A DNA stretch of 64,000 nt from Tenodera sinensis. Its lineage: Eukaryota; Arthropoda; Insecta; Mantodea; Mantidae. Where the stretch lies: positions 150,269,525 through 150,333,524 of the forward strand of contig CM060962.1 of assembly GCA_030765045.1 (NCBI GenBank). Reading direction: 5' to 3'. Shown here one piece after another: positions 55,260-64,000 of this stretch (its first letter is position 1; every line of letters starts with the position of its first letter). A program made the position numbers and the translations under genes. A model generated the notes under the pieces. The model saw only the letters and a program-made list of their open reading frames with translations, searched no databases and had not been told where the DNA came from.

Positions 55260-57075
55260 TGGGTCAATCCACGTCAAATCGCATACCCGTAAAACACAAC
55301 TTTTTCGTAGGAGGTTCAAATTTTTTTTATGAATAATAGGCATCAAATTAGGAGACCCGTATTTTTTTATTTCCGTATTTTTAAATTACTTGCTTAGTTA
55401 TGGCTATTAGAAACTAAGCAATTTCTGCGCGCACCGTAATATAAAATCACTTGTTAGTATCGGGCCATATAGAGCTGAGAGTTGAGGTTTGGCGCACTGG
55501 AAAGGTTAAATATAACACTTTTAACAACTTTCGATCAATCATTATTACACAGAAATTTTGGACTGTTTTTTATGGTATATTTTGTAAAACCAAAAATAGA
55601 TTTAAATCAATGTGTTAGAAATATATTAAAAAAAAAAAAAACATATTCCCTGACATTTTATCTATAAAATAAGATGTTGAAAACTATGGAGCTTGCATTA
55701 GTGCATTTGCTACAATTTTTTTTCTGGAGGCCTGCAAGCGCTCACGGAGGACAGGAAGTAGTGATCCGTTTGTACAGCTGGATTCGCCTTGAAAGCGAGT
55801 AACAAGCCAGGTGACTGCAGACAGCATGCGAATTGATACATCAGCTATGCTACTCAGATAACTTCTTACTAAGGCAGTACAGTCCATGCAGAAAAATGTC
55901 TCCACAATGTACCTTCTTTCTGATACTCCTGTGGCATCTGATACGTGCTTTTGAACTTTTGAATTTTTTTGAAAAAAATCTTCTGATGTAAGCAGTTCTT
56001 TGCTTTCAGCTTCTTCCTTCATGTACGTCCATACATTTGAAATAATTTCTCTACTCTGCCTGTGTAATGTTTTGGCCCCTTATTTAGAATGTACAGGTGG
56101 CATAATTGATTTACGCTATGATCAATGTCTCACAAATTCACTATATTCACTCTTTATCGCAAAGATCTATGTCTTCAACTGCATGCTGCACTAAACAGCA
56201 CCTGTGAATTAGCAAGGACTGTCTCAGATCATGCAGACATCACTACCTTCCCCCTTCCTCTCCATGTGCATGGTTTCATTTGCAGAACTATACAATATGA
56301 GCTGATGAAACGGACAAAAGCTACGGATTCGCCAACTGGACTTCCAGTCAAGGTCAGGGGCCAAGAACGATGGGTCCAGCTGTGCTTTAAAATTACACTC
56401 CTTCATTCCGTTTTCAAAAACTGAAGCTTTAGTGAAAAAATTTTCTTTCGAAGAAGGAGGTAAAGCTGCGTGTTGTATGGAAACATTTGTTTAAAATGTA
56501 TATTTTAAAAACATTTTGAAGATGCTAATAGTGTACTTATAATAGTGTCAGCTATGTAGAAGTGTTCTCCTTACTGTACTGTTGTAACGTTCATGGAACC
56601 TCAAGCAATGAACAGTTAACTGATTTGTAAAGTAAATTACAACTGAACTATTAGAGACTCCATTCTGATTTTTTCTGAGAATATTAAATAAGCGTCAGCG
56701 TATTTCTAGTTTTTTTTCCCAGATTTTTAAATGGTCGAGTTTGTTTTATTATCTAACTTTAAAAATTTAATCGTGTAAAATATAATATTAATAATAATTA
56801 ATATGATTTTCTGATAAATACCTCATGAAATACTGCGATTGACCTTTAATTTGAGCCAAGGATCAAGTAATTTGCTTGATTACAATTGGAGGTATGATCA
56901 AAGAGTGAGGAGCGCGCAATTTTTGGGACATTTCAAAATTTAATATCTGCCAAAATAAATTTTTTTTATAAAACGAAGAAACAAACAAAAAAAAAAAAAA
57001 AAAAAAAAAAAAACCACCTGAGGTATTAAGGTCAATTTTTACCAAATTTTGTGCAATTTGACGTGGAATGACCCA
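55260..57075 (-). mobile_element. DNA transposon family N, copy 2, complete ends
   Basis: Left end TGGGTCAATCCACGTCAAAT and, as reverse complement, right end TGGGTCATTCCACGTCAAAT: 19 of 20 match. It matches 21714-22938 (inverted) over its right two thirds. Interior holds the N-terminal part of a transposase on the minus strand. The target duplication is unclear (only AT or TA possible). A poly-A run of about 25 lies at 56988. Confidence 0.85.
55684..56110 (-). pseudogene. IS630-like transposase N-terminal HTH in element N2
   Basis: Reads SREIISNVWTYMKEEAESKE and LLTSEDFFQKNSKVQKHVSD, then ATGVSERRYIVETFFCMDC. The HTH signature (VSDATGVSERRYIVE) is the family's DNA-binding start. What follows, LVRSYLSSIADVSIRMLSAV, is not the catalytic core, so the element is non-autonomous or uses a different frame. 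Confidence 0.68.
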
Positions 57076-57699
57076 AATAAGACGCCTTACAGTTATGTGA
57101 TATTAGGATACTGCTTGCCATCATTATGTATTGAGTGATGTAATATGTCCCATAGGTTCTCCATGGGGTGGTTCAGATGTAGTGAGTTTGCAGGCCAATC
57201 CAATACATTTACTTTATTTTGCAGAAACCATTTCCTGGTGTAGTTCGCAACATGAATACTAGCATTGTCTTGCTGAAAAATTCAAAATGGACCTCCAATC
57301 TTAATCCAAGAGGTAAATCAACATCCAGCAGATCCTGCTAGTCAGTTCCTTTCATTTGACCCATTGTGAATGCAAGATCTGTTGTGCCACAATCGCTAAA
57401 CCATTAATGAACCTCATTGCTCGTGTTTAGAAAATATGTTGTTTCTGCAAATTATACCATTAGTAGGTTTCATCACTTAATCACGATTGCTTTCATTGGG
57501 TTCTTCAGGTCATGTGTTCTTTTGTCCAGGTCACCCGTGTTATGTAGTTCAGTAAGCTGAGGCTGCCTCATCTTTTTCTTGTACAACAAGAATTTCTTCT
57601 GTGCGACCATTTGGGATAGCGTAGACTTAGGCCTTGCGCATGCTTTGCATTGAGTGAGTGAAGAAGAGTGACGAAGTGTGAAAACACTTTCCAAGTGTT

Positions 57700-58345
57700 G
57701 ACAAACTGGTGCCCAATGTTAAGAAAGTATTTGTATTCTTAAAATCCCCGACTAGAGTGCACCATTTCCATGAGAATGCCCCTGGAATTCTTTTACCTCT
57801 GGAACCAATTCTGGCACAGTGGGGTACTTGGTTAAGTGCTTGTGTGTATTACTGCAATCATTTTGATGTAATTAAATCTATGATTGATGGTTTGAATAAG
57901 GAAGATACTGCTTCCATTGCTATGTTGCAGGATCTGATGACTAAGCCTTAACTGAAGGGCAATCTGCCATACATTTACAGCAATTTTGCGACAGCCATCA
58001 ACTATCTTGAAAAATGAAATGAAACTATTCATTCAGTGTTCTCAAAGGTGAGTGATGCGCAGCAACAATTGCAACATTGTGAAGGTGAAACTGGAAGAGC
58101 TGTCAGTCAGAAGATGAAACTAGTGCTTGATAAAAACCAGGGATATGAAACAATGTGCAAGATAAGTGAAATAATGAAAGGAGAACATTCTGATGTGAGT
58201 GCTTTTGAAGAGGAGTTTTCTGCATAAGATTTCATTCATTTCAAGTATGCACCAATGGCATTGAGTGGAGATAAGTTTTTCAATGTTTTGCAACATGCAG
58301 TCAGAAAACTGACATTCCTTTACACCTAAGAATTTAGAGATGACC
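57700..58345 (+). pseudogene. hAT transposase C-terminal part
   Basis: Frame one: KKVFVFLKSPTRVHHFHENA, PGILLPLEPILAQWGTWLSA, CVYYCNHFDVIKSMIDGLNK. Frame two: VSQKMKLVLDKNQGYETMCK, ISEIMKGEHSDVSAFEEEFS, and then the eroded dimerisation block FIHFKYAPMALSGDKFFNVL, where the family has a VERSFS-type motif. The W.TRWGTW-like block is typical of insect hAT transposases of the CGG-binding/BED type. The N-terminal part is cut at the border with the Tc1 copy. Confidence 0.75.
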
Positions 58346-58499
58346 AACTGAGGTAAGCCTTCTGAAGTTGAATTTCAGTAATAAGAGAGTGATCTTGCCA
58401 AGTATGATTTAATTATATCCATTTCAATTACTTTCCCCAGAATGTCCACTGCTGGTTGGTGAATCACAAGAAGCATTTCTTTCATGGTGATTGTAACAA

Positions 58500-58652
58500 T
58501 GATGATAATAACAATAATAATAGTATTAATGGTAATGATAATGGTGAAGATGAAGATGATGACGAAGAAGAAGAAGAAGAAGAAGAAGAAGAAGAAGAAG
58601 AAGAAGAAGGAGGAGGAGGAGGAGGAGGAGGAGGAGGAGGAGGAGGAGGAGG
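58500..58652. repeat. (GAT/AAT)n - (GAA)n - (GGA)n microsatellite
   Basis: An imperfect AATGATAAT stretch turns into about 14 GAA units and then about 15 GGA units. The order GAT, GAA, GGA suggests stepwise conversion by single substitutions followed by expansion. Confidence 0.95.
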
Positions 58653-58869
58653 TCCACTGTTGGGAAAATCTGTATCCCTTTATGTCAGCATTGTTTTACC
58701 CTAAAATAGGTGGTTTTGATCAATCCATTCTTCTGCTGTCTTAACTATGAAAAACTGCATCTTCATTACTACTTGAAGGAACACGTAATTTCAGTTAAAT
58801 TCATACCTTTCAGGCGTGACATATTGATTCTTGCCAATTTGCCCAAGATTGTGACGGCTTCACTGGTAT

Positions 58870-59129
58870 GTAAACGAGTGTTTTGTTTATATCTGACAGC
58901 AAAAGCAGGTCGGGTTCATCACAAGTCGCTGGGGTATGCACTGAGCCAGTGTTTTGTTTACAACTGTTGACTGCGAGGCACACGCCAATCAGGTGTTTTG
59001 TTTCCATCCAGGCACTACTGACCTGGATACACATGCCGCTCAGGTTCAACACATGTTCCTGGCATGTGACTCTGATGAGAAATCGCATGCGAATCACAGG
59101 TTTCTTATTGGCACCCATACTTCCAAAAA

Positions 59130-59130
<1 letters not shown>
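58870..59130. repeat. Dispersed repeat shared with 26900-27045
   Basis: GTGTTTTGTTTA recurs at about 58877, 58950 and 58994 (as GTGTTTTGTTTC). The phrase GTTTACAACTGTTGACTGCG with GAGGCACACGCCA matches the minus strand of 26935-27035. Not assigned to a family. Confidence 0.55.
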
Positions 59131-59173
<43 letters not shown>

Positions 59174-59175
59174 GT
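59130..59175. repeat. (CAT)n microsatellite
   Basis: About 15 uninterrupted CAT units just upstream of the mariner transposase start. Confidence 0.97.
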
Positions 59176-59233
59176 TTTTTAGTGCATCATTGGGAGCCTG
59201 TAAAAGCTCTAGTTTTGTGTTGCTTCATTGAAA

Positions 59234-60237
59234 ATGGAGAAAAGTCAATTTTGTATTCACAAAAAGCATTACTTTTTGCTTGGTAAGACAATGAAGCAAA
59301 TGGAAGAAATGCTAAAAAATTACGAGGACTCTGCTCTGTCACATGGCATGGTTCACAAGTGGTTCTCAGAATTTCAATGTGGCGTTCAAGCAGAAGAGGT
59401 GCTAAGTGCACAGGATGGCCAATTGATGTCACAGCAGAAGAAATGGTGAGCAAAGCTCCAGATATTGTGACGGCAGGCCAACAAGTGAAAATTCATGAGA
59501 TAGCCATGATTCTACACATCTCAAATGAATGGGTACACAATATTCTGCATGAATATTTGGGTATGAGAAAGCTGTCGGCAAGATGGGTCCTGCAACTGCT
59601 CACAGTTGACAACAAGCACAATTATGTGACCATTTGAACATGTTCTAGCACAATCCAAATGGGTTTTTGTGGCAGTTGATGAAACCTGGATCCATTAGTG
59701 TCACCTTGAGACAAAGCAGTGATCCAAGCAATGATTTCCTTTGGTGTACATGCTCCAAAGAAAGTGAAAACTGTTTTGTCAGAAGGAAAAATCATTTGGG
59801 ATTCCCAAAGGCGAGATATTCATCCACTACATTGAAAAGGGTAAAACGCTTATAGATTCATCTTTGCCACAATACTGAAACAATTTCTCAAGAAACTGTT
59901 AAAGATAAAAACCCATCTGGTGAAGAGAACTGTTCTCTTTCACCAGGATAATGCACCTGCCCACACATCTGACGTTGCCCTTGCAAAATTAATGGAATTG
60001 GGCCACAAACTACAACCTCATCCACCCTATTCTCCCGATTTAGCTCCAAGCGACTTCTTCCTTTTTGCAAACCTCAAAAATTGGGCGAGTGGGAAGAAAT
60101 TCAATACAATGAAGATGACATGTCAAACAAACTGTAGCAAACTGACTTTCAAAAATCACATTTTAGGAAGGGTTAAAAAATTACAGAGCAATATTGAGCA
60201 AGGTGTGGAGTTAAAACACGAGTATGTTGAGAAATAA
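59234..60237 (+). pseudogene. Mariner transposase (DD34D), frameshifted
   Basis: Near full length. It starts MEKSQFCIHKKHYFLLGKTM, with the mariner N-terminal MVHKWFSEFQCG block, then IHEIAMILHISNEWVHNILH and EYLGMRKLSARWVLQLLT. The first Asp lies in VAVDETW near 59670. The second is in LFHQDNAPAHTSDVALAKLM and the third in PPYSPDLAPSDFFLFANLKN. The three frames are joined at about 59450, 59640 and 59900. The ATG at 59234 is the family start; a TTG six bases earlier is not needed. Terminal repeats were not confirmed. Confidence 0.9.
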
Positions 60238-60286
60238 AGTAATTTTTTTTGGAAAATGTTATTTTCTTTAAAAACTCAAGACAGTT

Positions 60287-60655
60287 TTATATATATATAT
60301 ATATATATACCTCTATAGCGCAGTTGGTACTGTGCCTGCCTCTGGCACGGAGGATTTGGGTTTGATCCCCAGTACCAGCATGGGGATTTTTCCCCTGCTG
60401 GGAAGTCTGGCACGGGGTGCACTCAGCTTCATTAGGTCCCAGGGGGGTCCAATTGAGCTACTTGATGGAGAAGTAGTGGCTCCAGGTTGAGAAGGCTATG
60501 TAACTGCCCAGAAGAGCTCAGGGCACTGACTGCATTCCACCCTCCAGTACTGCACCTCATGAATGACGCCTGTAGTGGGCAGAGGTGGGGGATGCAGCAG
60601 CTGGGCAGCAAGCCTTTGCCCTTCATGGGCTGTTGTGCTGGGGTTTACAATATAT
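60287..60655 (+). mobile_element. tRNA-derived SINE, family S4, after a (TA)n run
   Basis: After about 11 TA units, a head with A-box-like TATAGCGCAGTTGGTACTGT and B-box-like GGGTTTGATCCCC. The body is GC-rich (GGGGTGCACTCAGC, AGGGCACTGACTGCATTCC) and ends at GCTGGGGTTTACAATATATA. CTCTAT follows TATATA on both sides, a possible duplication. Frames on both strands here are by-products. Confidence 0.75.
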
Positions 60656-60659
60656 ATCT

Positions 60660-61130
60660 CTATGGCAGCACCCTTTAGAGCATGACAGACATTCAGACAG
60701 TATTCAATTGGACAATTGCAAACACAGGTATTTGCTAGCATCTATTGCAGTTATGGTTGCACAATCAGCTGCTAGTCTATATACCTCATCCAAATTCATA
60801 ACAGGAGTGATGCAAACAATGTCCTGTATTTATTCCTACTAAATGAAACCCAGAAGTTTTAGATCTGGGGATCTTGGAGGCCATGCTGTGGGACCATCCC
60901 AGCCAATCCAAAGCTGAGGGAAGCAGATGTCCAAATGATCACGCATGTGTCCTGCATAATATGAAGAAGCTCCATATTGTTGGAAAGAGATCCTTTTAGT
61001 ACCTGTGGGATAGCATAATTCTCCAGCACATCATCATACACATTACTATGGATACTCCGCTCTACAAAAAGAATGGATCAATTACTGTTTCTCATGTAAA
61101 GCTGCACCAAACACTGAATTTAGTAAAGTC
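60660..61130 (-). pseudogene. Mariner/IS630-type transposase C-terminus (DUF4817 family)
   Basis: The minus strand reads FQQYGASSYYAGHMRDHLDI, then CFPQLWIGWDGPTAWPPRSP and DLKLLGFI, followed by ITPVMNLDEVYRLAADCATI. This corresponds to the second and third catalytic blocks of the same family as 7800-8960. The second Asp (QQDGA) is replaced by Tyr. Truncated N-terminally near 61130. Confidence 0.78.
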
Positions 61131-61179
61131 TCTTTCAAACCCCCTTACCACATTAGGGTTTTCCCCAGAGGAGGAGTTA

Positions 61180-61420
61180 TCCTCCATGGTCTAGGGATAA
61201 CATGCTAGCCTCTGGTTCCGAAGGTTGTGGGTTCAAACCTGGCAGGTGGATTTTTTCAGATGTAAAAATCTTTAGCATGCCTTGCTTTGGAAGGGAAATT
61301 AAGGCCAGTGGTCCTGTGTCGTAGATTTATGGCAGGTAAAACAACCTCAAGTTTGATAACGAGGCCTCTGAGCAGATTTAAGCAATCTTTCATGCCCAAT
61401 ATAGAATGGGATGCTGAGAA
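61180..61420 (+). mobile_element. tRNA-derived SINE, family S5
   Basis: Head resembles tRNA-Glu/Gln: TCCATGGTCTAGGGATAACA (A box) and GTTGTGGGTTCAAACCTGGC (B box). The body has CCTTGCTTTGGAAGGGAAAT, TAAGGCCAGTGGTCCTGTGT and CGTAGATTTATGGCAGGTAA. Its 3' end is not defined. Confidence 0.75.
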
Positions 61421-61712
61421 CCATAGTAATTAAAAGAGTGTTCATAATTTTTCCTATATTATGCAATGGGAACATTAATTAAAACTCTTTCTGCAACACT
61501 GTATACATCATTACTAGGCTTAGTAGTCCAGCTACATTAAAGAGGATTCAAGTTATGCGCATTCATAGTACATGTGATGGCACAGTATGGGGAACCGGTT
61601 TTACCCGTCTGCTCTACAGACAAAGCGTGCGTAACTTCAAGCCTAAGCATTACATTCTGAAACAAAGTACTAATGACAAAATGTTACCAGCATAATAACT
61701 CTAGATGTTCCA
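61421..61712. other. No feature seen
   Basis: AT-rich sequence between a SINE and a LINE end. Confidence 0.35.
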
Positions 61713-62340
61713 TTGTCATGTGCTGCAAACAGTGTGTTCCTAGATTTATTATTGAGCGAGTTACTAAATTTTCTTACTAGTAGTTTTTGCCCTGGACACT
61801 TTGTTTACTTTTTCTATGTGCACTCAGTATTTGCCTATGGCATATTCTTATGGGGAAATTCTACTGATGTAAACAAACTATTTATAATACAAAAGAAAAT
61901 AATTATAAACATCTTAAATTTAAAGAGAAATGAATGCTGTCACACATTTCAAACACAATATACTCACCCTACACAGTCATACATCTCAGAAACATGTCAT
62001 AAATAACATTCACAATTTCTACTCAAACAGCACCATACATGAGCATACAGGAATTGTGATGTATTATTTAATTATAAAAAAATTAATGACAAGCATCCAC
62101 CAATGTTTAGAAAGCTGGTTACGAAGTTTTTAATTGATTGCTGCTTTTGTAACATACATTTTTCAAGTTATTTATTACAGGTAAAAAGGATCTTTATTGC
62201 AATGTTTAATTACCTCTTTATGTATATTAAGTAGAATTGTTATCATACTGTAATTATTTGTAAATACTGATTTTTCTATTGTACTTGGTGCAGCCATAAG
62301 ATTGTAACAAATTTCTGGTCAGTGAATAAATAGGTCACAT
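61713..62340 (+). pseudogene. Jockey/CR1-like LINE reverse transcriptase C-terminus and 3' end
   Basis: Contains YVHSVFAYGIFLWGNSTDVN, KLFIIQKKIIINILNLKRNE, then HPTQSYISETCH, the conserved post-RT region of Jockey-like LINEs (HS..YGI.FWGNS, IQKK.IR). Downstream another frame gives an HNFYSNSTIHEHTG-like block. The probable 3' end is near GTGAATAAATAGGTC at 62320. The 5' part is missing, as in ordinary 5' truncation. Confidence 0.78.
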
Positions 62341-62754
62341 GCCTGCACATACACACTTTTGTCATTAAAATGGCTAAAAATATGTGGTACAATAAAACCT
62401 TGCCTATCCTCCACTCTGCTAACTCTTAGGCTAATTAAGTGGCATTATTAAGTTTGAGCACATTGAATATTAACAGATGGCTTCAGTATTCCAAAAATTC
62501 TCAAGTGAAGTGCACTTTAAAAATCAAAGAACAAAAGTTTATGTTGAATCGCAAGCATGGCAACAGCTATGAATTAAATACAGAATGACCATGCATTCTA
62601 AAGAGGTCATTCTGATGCCTTCAGTGATGTATTACTTAAGTTTTAGTTTAAAATCACAGACAGTATTAGTAAACATAATGTACTGCTGTCGCTTAAAATG
62701 TAGATACCTACAAAACTGAAAAATAAATAATAATAAGAATAATTAATAATTAAC

Positions 62755-62755
<1 letters not shown>
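62341..62755. other. No gene recognised
   Basis: Unique-looking AT-rich sequence between a LINE 3' end and a microsatellite. Confidence 0.35.

Positions 62756-62834
<79 letters not shown>
62756..62834. repeat. (AAT)n microsatellite
   Basis: About 26 uninterrupted units. The long Leu frame on the minus strand is an artefact of it. Confidence 0.98.
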
Positions 62835-62836
<2 letters not shown>

Positions 62837-62891
62837 GAGAAATTGTGCACACTGTATTGGTTTTACACAACAAAACTCGTTACCGCTTACC

Positions 62892-63587
62892 TAGTTACCA
62901 GATTACTTTATGGAAATGTAGGACACAATGGTAAAAAATGTAGGATACAATGGCAAAAAAATATAGGACCAAAATGTAGGACATTGTCGGTCAATGCAAA
63001 AATAATGTACATTTATAATTTAAATGCTATTTATTTTTATATACATGTATATAGTTATATTTTCTTAAAATCCTGAAACATATAGTGTTAAATGTGATCA
63101 TGAACAGTCAGTTCTTGTTTGAAATATATCAAGAAATTCCACACAACTGAAGTTTTTAAAATTGTACTTCACTATAACAATACCTCTAACTGAATCAATA
63201 GACAATCTGTCCCTTTCATCAGTCCATTGTGCTCTTATTAGTGAAAATGCTCCTTGAACATTAGCATTGCGCTGCTTTGCCTCCACATAATACCAACCTT
63301 TTGCCTCGCAGTGCAAATGCTCTGTTGTAACTTCTCATTCAACATTACTATGCATGGGTATACTTTATGACTGTAGCCGGTTTAGCTATGTTGCCATAGA
63401 AAGTTGCAGTTGCGGTTAGTAACCAATTGTTAATTTCTATTTTCTCAGTTTTCAGCTCATTTTCTAATGATCATTGCTTGTTTCTGAAAATGTAGGACAG
63501 AGACTTTTTGAGCATTCCCCCTGGATGCTAGACAAATAATTAAAATGTAGGGTATGTCCAGGAATTTCCAAACATCTGGTAACCCTA
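62892..63587 (-). mobile_element. Short hAT element, 696 bp, with 8 bp duplication
   Basis: Flanks CGCTTACC (62884-62891) and CTCTTACC (63588-63595) differ at one base of eight. Ends are inverted: TAGTTACCAGATTACTTTA at the left, TAGGGTTACCAGATGTTTG as the reverse complement of the right. ATGTAGGACA-type motifs recur near both ends. It carries a transposase C-terminal remnant. Confidence 0.82.
63098..63320 (-). pseudogene. hAT transposase dimerisation-domain remnant
   Basis: Reads NANVQGAFSLIRAQWTDERD, RLSIDSVRGIVIVKYNFKNF and SCVEFLDIFQ. This matches the C-terminal dimerisation domain (family form NANVER.FS...W.DERNRLS) with Glu-Arg changed to Gln-Gly. The rest of the transposase is deleted. 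Confidence 0.78.
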
Positions 63588-63595
63588 CTCTTACC

Positions 63596-64000
63596 ATGCT
63601 GCCTTGCCCTGCAGACAACAATCATCTTCATTGCCATTTTTCTATATATATATATACACAAGGAATATAACAAAAGACGTGTGTTTACTGAGCTTTTGTG
63701 TGACTGCTTATTAAACCTACTGCTATAGTATGCGAAAATGCAGCACCATACAAACTTTAACATAACCTCACTTCTGTTTGAGATAGAATTACCAAATTTT
63801 GCACCCTGTTAGAAGGCCACATGTAGAATATGTCCAGAAATTTTCAAAACAAATGATTACTTTATATTTAATTTATGGTGATTAAAATATGTAAAATACA
63901 GGATCAAATTAGGGTACAGTTTTTTTGAAAACTACTGAAGCAATTATTTTCAGCTTTTTTTCAGACATTACATAGAGATAAATAAGAAATCTTGTGGAAC
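63596..64000. other. No gene recognised
   Basis: AT-rich sequence with a short TATATATATA run near 63645. The motif AAAATGTAG/AGAATATGTCCAG at 63820 resembles the ends of the neighbouring hAT element, so a second decayed copy is possible. Confidence 0.35.

Larger units (their letters stand above)
55225..57695 (-). pseudogene. Tc1 transposon, copy 2, split by element N2
   Basis: Two blocks, 57076-57695 and 55225-55259, are the inverse of 51400-52005. The right block holds the readable frame with KKKMRQPQLTELHNTGDLDK and the remnants of the QQDNASIH and MENLW blocks. The small left block matches GTGGACACC and TATTTTCTCAAGCAGAT. The 1.8 kb element between them is younger than this copy. Confidence 0.82.

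Noticed and set aside
58456..58744. Acidic/Gly-rich and Lys/Glu-rich frames
   Set aside because: Direct product of the GAA/GGA microsatellite.
62643..62873. Leu-rich minus-strand frame
   Set aside because: Product of the AAT microsatellite.

Overview
This 64 kb window looks like intergenic DNA of a large, repeat-rich arthropod genome, most likely an insect. The evidence is the mix of mobile elements: tRNA-headed SINEs, R1/LOA/I-type, Jockey-type and RTE-type LINEs, Ty3/Gypsy, hAT, pogo-like, Tc1, mariner and IS630-like transposases, and a Polinton/adintovirus-type relic. I found no gene that I would call a working host gene. Almost every long reading frame I could assign belongs to a mobile element, and nearly all are broken by frameshifts, stops or nested insertions. 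The insect assignment is inference.

Layout. 0.5-3.0 kb: four adjacent frames, all on the plus strand, of a Polinton/adintovirus-type element (major capsid C-terminal half, adenain/Ulp-like cysteine protease, a His/Cys-rich protein, a two-frame protein). 4.0-9.1 kb: a chain of TA-flanked inverted-terminal-repeat elements (families A, B, C) followed by a transposase relic, with two copies of one SINE (S1) nested inside. 9.7-13.8 kb: a minus-strand LINE with endonuclease, RT and RNase H remnants, its RNase H split by another repeat. 14.2-15.9 kb: minisatellites, one carrying a 56 bp insertion flanked by a 12 bp target-site duplication. 16.0-16.5 kb: a fold-back element. 16.6-17.7 kb: a LINE 3' end split by a 393 bp hAT-type MITE. 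17.8-26.6 kb: a second chain of families C, A, C, M, B, M, M, with a DNA transposon and a Jockey ORF1 inside the second B copy. 27.4-30.6 kb: minus-strand Gypsy element. 31.5-35.7 kb: a transposase-like pseudogene split by a complete 2.57 kb hAT element. 36.1-43.2 kb: palindromic family P, then a 6 kb structure bounded by about 1.1 kb inverted arms (family D). 43.6-45.0 kb: a pogo-like element. 45.5-46.9 kb: a degenerate tandem array. 48.2-49.3 kb: IS630-like transposase relic. 51.1-57.7 kb: two Tc1 copies, one split by a 1.8 kb element. 57.7-63.6 kb: hAT, mariner, SINEs, a LINE 3' end and a short hAT element.

The most informative structures are the datable nested insertions, several with exact target-site duplications, and the inverted-repeat families P, D and C, whose arms each carry a tRNA-like stretch with A-box and B-box resemblance. 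Reported element ends are read by eye; those with a duplication or terminal repeat are good to a few bases, and the others may be off by tens of bases.
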